Shown here: positions 19,633-23,638 of the stretch, one piece after another
Numbering within the stretch: position 1 is the stretch's first letter
Layout: each line of letters begins with the position of its first letter
Virus record (IMG/VR): IMGVR_UViG_3300008108_000452
Location: 1-23,638 of that record
Direction: 5' to 3' (one strand)
Length of the DNA: 23,638 nucleotides
DNA from: a virus
Notes under the pieces: generated by a model
The model's database searches: none
What the model was told of the DNA's origin: nothing
What the model saw: only the letters and a program-made list of their open reading frames with translations
Translations under genes and position numbers: made by a program

Positions 19633-19653
19633 GTGCGGCGAAAAAGTGCGGCG
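19633..19653 (+). repeat. Tandem GTGCGGCG repeats in a leader
   Basis: GTGCGGCG occurs at 19633-19640 and 19646-19653, 13 bases apart, each followed by a purine run, within the untranslated leader before ATG 19666. The GC-rich octamer stands out against AT-rich surroundings. It may bind a protein or RNA. Confidence 0.6.
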
Positions 19654-19665
19654 GAAAGAGAGAAC

Positions 19666-19770
19666 ATGTCCAAACAAGTAATTTGTCCAACCTGTGCTAA
19701 AGAAATAGAGGTACGATGGGGCATATTTGCCCATGATACTCTCAATCGGCACATGAAGGACCATAAATGA
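19666..19770 (+). CDS. C2H2-like zinc-finger miniprotein
   Basis: A 34-residue protein, MSKQVICPTCAKEIEVRWGI then FAHDTLNRHMKDHK. C7, C10 and H29, H33 (with H23) match a classical C2H2-type single finger, rare but known in phages. It is first in the operon under the palindromic promoter, so it could be an autoregulator; this is inference. The ribosome site is weak (GGAAAGAG). Confidence 0.7.
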   Translation: MSKQVICPTCAKEIEVRWGIFAHDTLNRHMKDHK

Positions 19771-19916
19771 GTAAATGGATGTATTACGACTTTTTTGGGC
19801 GGGAATGGCTGGGATTTTGTGGCTCTTGTCGTAAGGAGCTATTTGCGCCCACTAAGTCAGAATTTATAACCAATCGGTTATATCATACGAGAAATGAATG
19901 TGGAGGCGGATATTGA
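19767..19916 (+). CDS. Small Cys/His protein
   Basis: A 49-residue protein, MYYDFFGREWLGFCGSCRKE then LFAPTKSEFITNRLYHTRNE and CGGGY. C18, C21, H40 and C45 form a plausible C2HC zinc site. ATGA-coupled to the zinc finger; its end overlaps the TTG start of the next gene. Function unknown. Confidence 0.72.
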   Translation: MSKWMYYDFFGREWLGFCGSCRKELFAPTKSEFITNRLYHTRNECGGGY

Positions 19917-20305
19917 GAAACTTTCTTGATGATTCGATTGTAGAGCATAAATCAAGACCACCTTTGAGATGGATCGCAAATTGGGCGGGATCAATAGCGT
20001 CCAAGAATATGCTAGAGCTATCATACATGGAAGATGAAGGCCTAGACAAAGGATTTAGATATAAGTATTATGGATGGCTATGGGATACATTCTGGCCAAT
20101 CTACAGCAAATACGGAACCTTCTATAGGTTAAATATGGACATGTCTGGTCCTGGCTGGAATGACTATGATGAGAATGGAGTTCCATACTGGGAAAAGACT
20201 GGGACAATAGATCCAGATTATGACCATGAGCAATATCATTGGGACTTCGTAGATGAAGAAACAGGCGATGCCTTCAAGGTCATAAATTTCGGCGGGAAAG
20301 AATGA
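19913..20305 (+). CDS. Hypothetical acidic Trp/Tyr-rich protein, TTG start
   Basis: TTG 19913 is chosen because GGAGG (19902-19906) precedes it and it overlaps the upstream stop as TTGA; ATG 19898 lies upstream of that site. The 130-residue product is rich in Trp, Tyr and Asp (YYGWLWDTFWPIYSKYG, DPDYDHEQYHWDFVDEE) and contains LRWIANWAGSIASKN. No TM or known motif. It is the largest gene of the palindrome-controlled operon. Function unknown. Confidence 0.75.
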   Translation: MRNFLDDSIVEHKSRPPLRWIANWAGSIASKNMLELSYMEDEGLDKGFRYKYYGWLWDTFWPIYSKYGTFYRLNMDMSGPGWNDYDENGVPYWEKTGTIDPDYDHEQYHWDFVDEETGDAFKVINFGGKE

Positions 20306-20373
20306 AATACGCCATAGGTATACTTATAGTTATATTCATCATCCTTAATTACTTTGCCTATTTACAACAATGA
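20302..20373 (+). CDS. 23-residue single-TM peptide
   Basis: MKYAIGILIVIFIILNYFAY plus three residues, almost entirely one membrane helix with a positive N-terminus. It is linked by ATGA overlaps on both sides. Small phage membrane peptides can act as toxins, inhibitors or lysis modulators; no specific role can be assigned. Confidence 0.68.
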   Translation: MKYAIGILIVIFIILNYFAYLQQ

Positions 20374-20660
20374 GTTATCCTTTGCCATCAGATCCACAAA
20401 TTGCTGCCTATCTCCAACATTTAAGAGAGAGAAATGTCAGAATAGCTTCAGTCTGTAAATACTGTGAAAAGCAGTCGACTGGAATAAATTCGGCGGGATA
20501 CGAAATAATCTTCGTATGCCAAGATCACTATATAGAAGATAACCCCCATGTAGTACATAGAGTATATCCCCAAGGTATGAGCGTAAATCCAGATATGATG
20601 GATCCAAATATAGGTGGATCATTTGTAGCTACAGAGCCTGTAGAAAATTCACCAGAATAG
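20370..20660 (+). CDS. Small hypothetical protein with Cys/His group
   Basis: A 96-residue protein, PSDPQIAAYLQHLRERNVRI followed by ASVCKYCEKQS (C29, C32) and IFVCQDHYIEDNPHVVHRVY (C50, His residues). This forms a likely zinc site; the last 30 residues are polar. Last plus-strand gene of the window. Confidence 0.75.
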   Translation: MSYPLPSDPQIAAYLQHLRERNVRIASVCKYCEKQSTGINSAGYEIIFVCQDHYIEDNPHVVHRVYPQGMSVNPDMMDPNIGGSFVATEPVENSPE

Positions 20661-20703
20661 ATGCCATCATCTCCTATTCCCCCCACTTTTTTCACGTCTC
20701 TAA

Positions 20704-20722
20704 TAGCCTTGTAAGGCCTTTT
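20704..20722 (+). terminator. Weak terminator candidate at end of plus-strand genes
   Basis: GCCTT (20706-20710) and AAGGC (20713-20717) can form a 4-bp stem with a TGTA loop followed by CTTTT. It is short; no better terminator for the plus-strand operon is visible. Confidence 0.35.
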
Positions 20723-20725
20723 AAA

Positions 20726-20751
20726 GTGGAGTATAGTGGAGCATTGTGGAG
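20726..20751. repeat. Triple 10-bp iteron, GTGGAG core
   Basis: GTGGAG begins at 20726, 20736 and 20746, each followed by four variable bases. The exact 10-bp period places all copies on one face of the helix. Confidence 0.75.
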
Positions 20752-20821
20752 TAAAATGGTTATTATTACATAACGAATTGTTATTGTATATCTATTTTGA
20801 TATATTATGAGTAATTGAGCG

Positions 20822-20866
20822 ATATCCACAATTTAATCGTAATCCTGTGGATAAACATGTGGATAA
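20822..20866. other. Cluster of three DnaA-box-like sites
   Basis: TGTGGATAA at 20846-20854 and 20858-20866 are perfect reverse complements of the TTATCCACA box, 12 bp apart; ATATCCACA at 20822-20830 is an 8/9 match in the opposite orientation. Confidence 0.7.
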
Positions 20867-20925
20867 CTTTGACCATATCATATCAATTTGGATCTGTCAA
20901 TACCTTTATATGCATAAGATAAATC

Positions 20926-21106
20926 TTTCTGGGACATATTTGGGCCTATCGTAAATAGAAAATTTGGCCCATAATTCGTCCAGATTTTGATCTATTCTGG
21001 ATCTATTTTGATCTATTTGTATAACATTTTGTTATATTTTATCCGATAATGCCACAAATTTCTGGGATTTTGGGAAGCTTGTCGTAAATACGACATTTGG
21101 CCCACA
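20926..21106. repeat. 48-bp imperfect direct repeat, two copies
   Basis: Copies at 20926-20973 and 21059-21106, offset 133 bp. Each starts TTTCTGGGA and, 23 bases later, has TCGTAAATA followed by ATTTGGCCCA; the last 25 positions agree at 21. A shortened relative (CTCGTAA...GCCCACATT..CACAGC) lies at 21712-21748, ahead of a minus-strand promoter. Confidence 0.7.
20989..21017. repeat. Triple GATCTATT iteron
   Basis: GATCTATT at 20989-20996, 21000-21007 and 21010-21017, periods of 11 and 10 bp. Located between the two copies of the 48-bp repeat. Confidence 0.75.
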
Positions 21107-21115
21107 TTTACACAG

Positions 21116-21154
21116 CAAAAAGGGCAAATCGGACATTGTATCCGACTTGCCCTT
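21116..21154 (-). terminator. Strong terminator of the minus-strand operon
   Basis: AAGGGCAA-A-TCGGA (21120-21133) pairs with TCCGA-C-TTGCCCTT (21141-21154), 13 bp with one mismatch; read leftwards it is followed by TTTTT. It lies 13 bases beyond the last minus-strand stop. Confidence 0.92.
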
Positions 21155-21166
21155 ATATCTATTTAG

Positions 21167-21430
21167 TTATTTGCCTAATTGTTTCAATGTATCATTGAGA
21201 GCATCTGCAAGGAGAAGGCCTTCTGATGTTTCTCCCGCCTCCCATTCATATTCAAATCTACGACTTGAGTATTTTATTAGATTAGATATTAGTTTCATTA
21301 GCCGTTCTTGTGTATATAACGGATAATCTGTTGTCATGATATTAGCGAATAGAGATGAATTGAAGAAATGGTCATTTAGACATTCTTCCATTAGTTCCGC
21401 CAACTTTTCTTCCTTTGATTTCTTTGCCAT
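21167..21430 (-). CDS. Hypothetical helical protein
   Basis: The 87-residue protein begins MAKKSKEEKLAELMEECLND and ends SEGLLLADALNDTLKQLGK. It is predicted all-helical with mixed charge; the middle is LYTQERLMKLISNLIKYSSR. There is a good ribosome site (GAAAGGAAGG) and its own promoter. It is the terminal gene of the minus block and ends before a strong terminator. No family is recognised. Confidence 0.78.
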   Translation of the reverse strand: MAKKSKEEKLAELMEECLNDHFFNSSLFANIMTTDYPLYTQERLMKLISNLIKYSSRRFEYEWEAGETSEGLLLADALNDTLKQLGK

Positions 21431-21451
21431 AGTCCGCCTTCCTTTCTTGGC

Positions 21452-21460
21452 ATTATATCA
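21452..21460 (-). promoter_or_regulatory. Extended -10 promoter, minus strand
   Basis: Read on the minus strand, TG-A-TATAAT (21460 to 21452). Predicted +1 about 21445, giving a 15-base leader to ATG 21430. It begins three bases beyond the upstream gene's terminator stem. Confidence 0.7.
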
Positions 21461-21462
21461 GA

Positions 21463-21486
21463 AAGGGCTGACTTGCGCCAGCCCTT
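21463..21486 (-). terminator. Terminator of the Lsr2-like gene
   Basis: AAGGGCTG (21463-21470) pairs with CAGCCCTT (21479-21486), 8 bp, loop of 8, with a short TTTC on the minus-strand downstream side. The next promoter's -10 follows at once. Confidence 0.72.
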
Positions 21487-21501
21487 CTCAGATCCAACTA
21501 A

Positions 21502-21648
21502 TTAGTTCTTAGCAGTCTTGGTCTCTGCTGTGAACTTGATTCCCTGCTTGTCCGCCTCAGCTAGGGCCTGCTTTGCTGCTGCCGAGAAACGTCCACGGCG
21601 GCCTACAGTAATTCCCTTTTGAGCTAGATATTCACGCTTTGTTGCCAT
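21502..21648 (-). CDS. Lsr2-type DNA-binding miniprotein
   Basis: A 48-residue protein, ATKREYLAQKGITVGRRGRF followed by SAAAKQALAEADKQGIKF. It matches the C-terminal DNA-binding domain of actinobacterial Lsr2 (R.WA...G..V..RGRIp...v..A), with the RGR loop that inserts into the AT-rich minor groove; the N-terminal dimerisation domain is absent. It could compete with host Lsr2 and relieve silencing of AT-rich phage DNA. The ribosome site is AAAGGA. It sits alone between its own promoter and terminator. Confidence 0.75.
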   Translation of the reverse strand: MATKREYLAQKGITVGRRGRFSAAAKQALAEADKQGIKFTAETKTAKN

Positions 21649-21678
21649 TGTTGTCTATCCTTTCTATGATAGTGTTAT

Positions 21679-21707
21679 ATTTTATCAGGTATCCACGAAT
21701 TTGTAAA
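21679..21707 (-). promoter_or_regulatory. Promoter of the Lsr2-like gene, minus strand
   Basis: On the minus strand TTTACA (21707-21702), 17-bp spacer, TAAAAT (21684-21679). The predicted leader is about 24 bases. A TATCCACGA sequence (near a DnaA box) lies in the spacer. Confidence 0.68.
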
Positions 21708-21762
21708 TACCCTCGTAACGGGGCCTTTGCGCCCACATTCTCACAGCTTAGTCCGATTTGTC

Positions 21763-21948
21763 CTATTTGTCCGCTGTGATAATTTCATTGTCTACGAAGC
21801 TGACCTCAATTACTGAATCAGATTCCATTTGGATCCATTCATGAGTTGCTGCATTGGAGGCAATGTCCCATGCCTCCTCCGCATTCTCGGCTTCAACATC
21901 GATATAGTATTCGTCTACTTTATCTCCATATACTCTGAAATTAGTCAT
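21763..21948 (-). CDS. DpnD/PcfM-like small protein
   Basis: A 61-residue protein, FRVYGDKVDEYYIDVEAENA then EEAWDIASNAATHEW and a final strand SVIEVSFVDN. The strand-helix pattern with EAENAEEAWDIA fits the short DpnD/PcfM-like group. It overlaps the upstream gene by 8 bases. Function unknown. Confidence 0.75.
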   Translation of the reverse strand: MTNFRVYGDKVDEYYIDVEAENAEEAWDIASNAATHEWIQMESDSVIEVSFVDNEIITADK

Positions 21949-22342
21949 CTAATACATTCCAATCTGGTTCATTTCGTTCATTTAGCCACCCGTCCTCATC
22001 TAGAGCAACCAGGAAATTGTTGTCCCTCATCCAATCACGAACACATTCCTCCAGGATTTCGCCGCCATTATCCATGGTGAATCCAAGAGTATCTACATCC
22101 TCCCAGAACTTATCGAAGATTTGTTTTAAAGTAATTCCTTCAGGGACACCTTCATCTGCGATATCTGTTTCAGCGAGGTCAGCAATTTGATTGTTGTCAT
22201 AGATATCTTTGATTATATCAAATGTCCACGCCCACAACAATGAGGGAAATGCTCCAACATTTGAGAGGAGTCTATTAATCTCCAACATCTGATTGTACAC
22301 GTCGTCCCTACGTGTTTGTTCCTGCAGATCTAATTCAGCCAT
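21941..22342 (-). CDS. Hypothetical acidic helical protein
   Basis: The 133-residue protein includes LQEQTRRDDVYNQMLEINRL, a hydrophobic patch (FPSLLWAWTFDIIKDIY) and a very acidic C-terminal half (DTLGFTMDNGGEILEECVRD). No TM or known motif. It starts inside the stop codon region of the GTG gene at 22335. Confidence 0.75.
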   Translation of the reverse strand: MAELDLQEQTRRDDVYNQMLEINRLLSNVGAFPSLLWAWTFDIIKDIYDNNQIADLAETDIADEGVPEGITLKQIFDKFWEDVDTLGFTMDNGGEILEECVRDWMRDNNFLVALDEDGWLNERNEPDWNVLDD

Positions 22343-22502
22343 TCTTCTTTGTCCTTTCGTCGATTGCGAATGCTAATGCATATGTCATTTGGTAAATATA
22401 AGTTAGAGCGTCTACTTGGCCTTCCCAGTACTTCCGCTCGGTCCCAGAGGACCCAGCGTCGACCTGTCTCTGCAGGTGTGGTTCCAGTTCTAGCGTATTC
22501 AC
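22335..22502 (-). CDS. Small hypothetical protein with GTG start
   Basis: A 55-residue protein, NTLELEPHLQRQVDAGSSGT then ERKYWEGQVDALTYIYQMTY and ALAFAIDERTKKNG. The start GTG (22502) has GGAG five bases upstream on the minus strand and overlaps the preceding stop (GTGA); the end overlaps the next ATG by 8 bases. The pattern YWEGQ.DALTY.....A resembles a short conserved phage family. It fills an otherwise empty gap in the operon. Confidence 0.8.
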   Translation of the reverse strand: MNTLELEPHLQRQVDAGSSGTERKYWEGQVDALTYIYQMTYALAFAIDERTKKNG

Positions 22503-22717
22503 ATTATCTCCTCTACATATTCAAGGATGTGCATTGTAGCAGAAACTTGGCCGCTTGTATAGTTATACTCTATATCTAATTCAGCAAAGTCTTTTGAGGC
22601 GGGGTCCAAGGAATCCATTTTATTAGATAACTGAGATAGGTCCTCATTCAATGATTGTACATGTAGTTGTAAATAAGTAACTAGTTGTACTTTTCTATTA
22701 ATATATTCAGATTCCAA
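22499..22717 (-). CDS. Small coiled-coil protein
   Basis: A 72-residue protein, INRKVQLVTYLQLHVQSLNE, then DLSQLSNKMDSLDPASKDFA and ELDIEYNYTSGQVSATMHIL. Two helices form a probable antiparallel coiled coil. It overlaps its neighbours by 11 and 4 bases. Function unknown. Confidence 0.75.
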   Translation of the reverse strand: MESEYINRKVQLVTYLQLHVQSLNEDLSQLSNKMDSLDPASKDFAELDIEYNYTSGQVSATMHILEYVEEIM

Positions 22718-22931
22718 AATAGTCCTCGTCTTCTGGTCCTAGATTATAGAACTCGTTAAATTTATTCTGAAGAATTGGGTCTCCAGAACGCTGTGCTATC
22801 TGCATATCTGCAAAATACTGGCTCTCATCTAAATTAGAATCAATCCAGTCTTGCAGTAATTGGTCAGCGATATCTGAGAATACAGCGTCTCTGACCATAT
22901 CAGGCAAATCATCAAATGCTCCGTGTTGCAT
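22707..22931 (-). CDS. Small acidic hypothetical protein
   Basis: A 74-residue acidic protein, FDDLPDMVRDAVFSDIADQL then LQDWIDSNLDESQYFADMQI, ending GPEDEDYFGI. Helical; no motif. It overlaps the Api92-like gene by 20 bases and the coiled-coil gene by 11. Confidence 0.74.
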   Translation of the reverse strand: MQHGAFDDLPDMVRDAVFSDIADQLLQDWIDSNLDESQYFADMQIAQRSGDPILQNKFNEFYNLGPEDEDYFGI

Positions 22932-23637
22932 TTTCTAGTGCTTCCTTTCTATATTCTGGCACGTGTTCTTCGTCCAAGTATATCTTATGGGTCTGACATT
23001 CTGCTACGCATTCTAGGTCTGCCTCGCCCATATAATTACAAGATGAGCAAATCTCGCCACAGTCATTCTCGCAATAATCTAATGTATCTTCTGAATCACA
23101 ATCTCTGCATTTGTTCTGATACTCAGAATTACTAATCATTTCTCCACGAAGGAACTCGCATTCCCCACCCCAACCTGTTTCTTCCTCATAGGATAAAGTA
23201 AACAATAAACTAGGATATTGTGCAGATAATTTAGAAATGGCAGGCATGGGCGGAGACCAAGCAGTATGCATATTATAATAAACTACTAGATTCTCCCCAT
23301 TTGGAGTAGGACCTTCAATATAAGTATCTGCATACTTCTCATTATCTGATACTGCTACATCCCATTTTGTGCCCCATTCACGGACATTGAATGAATACCA
23401 ATCATTTGTCTTGAATTCCATTGCCTCTTCAATAGGCAAACCACGAGGCGGCTGTGCAAGATAATCCTTATCAGTAATACCTGCTTGTCTATGGTTATAA
23501 ATATTATAGAAAGCAAATACAGGATTAGGATATGTAGTTTGAGTTACTTCCATATTGCCAGTTGTCGCATTCCATGAATCATGGAGCATGACGAATGGCT
23601 TATTCATTTGTTTTACAAGGTCATTTACTAATTCAGG
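22912..23637 (-). CDS. Api92/YubB-like ferredoxin-fold protein with Cys-rich tail, 5' end cut
   Basis: The frame stays open to the right edge beyond ATG 23607 (PELVNDLVKQ precedes it), so the true start is outside. The region YSFNVREWGTKWDVAV, HTAWSPPMPAISKL and EEETGWGGECEF matches the Api92-like/DUF1281 ferredoxin-fold domain of phage and plasmid proteins such as YubB. A cysteine-rich insert near the end (CRDCDSEDTLDYCENDCGEI, CSSCNY) probably binds zinc. It is the first visible gene of the minus operon. Function of the family is unknown. Confidence 0.83.
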   Translation of the reverse strand, partial: PELVNDLVKQMNKPFVMLHDSWNATTGNMEVTQTTYPNPVFAFYNIYNHRQAGITDKDYLAQPPRGLPIEEAMEFKTNDWYSFNVREWGTKWDVAVSDNEKYADTYIEGPTPNGENLVVYYNMHTAWSPPMPAISKLSAQYPSLLFTLSYEEETGWGGECEFLRGEMISNSEYQNKCRDCDSEDTLDYCENDCGEICSSCNYMGEADLECVAECQTHKIYLDEEHVPEYRKEALENATRSI

Positions 23638-23638
23638 A

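Larger units (their letters stand above)
20661..21112. other. Non-coding AT-rich region with phased repeats; origin candidate
   Basis: No reading frame of worth occurs on either strand. The region lies between converging gene blocks and contains three DnaA-box-like sequences, a 10-bp-phased GTGGAG triplet, a 10-11-bp-phased GATCTATT triplet, and a 48-bp imperfect direct repeat. Flanks are very AT-rich. Such concentration of phased repeats and DnaA boxes is usual for replication origins, less often for packaging or regulatory loci. Confidence 0.55.

Noticed and set aside
2894-20660. Prophage or integrated element boundary
   Set aside because: No integrase, att-like duplication of the tRNA end or host genes are seen on either side.
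20726-21106. CRISPR-like array
   Set aside because: Repeat units are 6-10 bp with 10-bp period or a single 133-bp pair; there are no regular spacers and no cas genes. The Cas4-type nuclease at the left edge is a stand-alone phage enzyme.

Overview
The window reads as one continuous piece of a tailed-phage (Caudoviricetes) genome with an actinobacterial host. The phage assignment rests on a complete large terminase (2894-5017), a CHAP endolysin beside small membrane proteins and a lipoprotein (8736-10150), a phage-type Hsp20, a tRNA gene, and about 60 densely packed genes that mostly overlap by 1-20 bases. The host assignment rests on a WhiB-type iron-sulfur regulator (11605), an Lsr2-type DNA-binding miniprotein (21502, minus), a proteasome-like Ntn hydrolase (13002) and abundant leaderless start sites. 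Low GC and secreted proteins with Ala/Thr-rich tails fit a small freshwater actinobacterium (acI/Nanopelagicales type), but this is inference. No integrase, transposon or CRISPR array was seen. Portal, capsid and tail genes are not recognisable here.

Layout, plus strand. 2-2860: one compact operon with a Cas4/RecB-type nuclease (cut by the left edge), a zinc protein, a RuvC-like protein lacking its usual C-terminal acidic motif, an FkbM-type methyltransferase, a GT32-type glycosyltransferase and an Nmad1-like protein. 2894-6662: terminase with an N-terminal helix-turn-helix extension, tRNA(CAT), small proteins, Hsp20 and an FmdB-type zinc ribbon. 6712-10150: a secreted PA14/coiled-coil/Pro-rich protein followed by the lysis region. 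10150-12982: a DUF5872-like fusion protein, WhiB and unknowns. 13002-16332: the Ntn hydrolase, zinc-ribbon membrane protein, secreted subtilase, an MSMEG_6728-like protein and thioredoxin. 16380-17552: a large secreted Ig-like/coiled-coil surface protein. 17621-20660: some 18 very small genes, many with cysteine clusters, plus a histone-H1-like basic protein.

20661-21166 is the only long non-coding stretch. It holds three DnaA-box-like sites, two sets of helically phased triple repeats and a 48-bp imperfect direct repeat, so it is an origin or regulatory candidate. From 21167 to the right edge all genes are on the minus strand and run toward this region. They include an Api92/YubB-like protein cut by the edge.

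Expression architecture is the most striking property. At least eight plus-strand genes have a sigma-70-like -10 hexamer ending 6-8 bases before the ATG, so the transcript should begin at or within about two bases of the start codon. Several -35 or -10 elements overlap the terminator of the previous unit. The few transcripts with real leaders (hsp20, the FmdB gene, the PA14 gene) begin with a hairpin at the predicted +1, and the FmdB leader also contains an H-type pseudoknot candidate. All functions are from reading motifs in the sequence; no searches were run.
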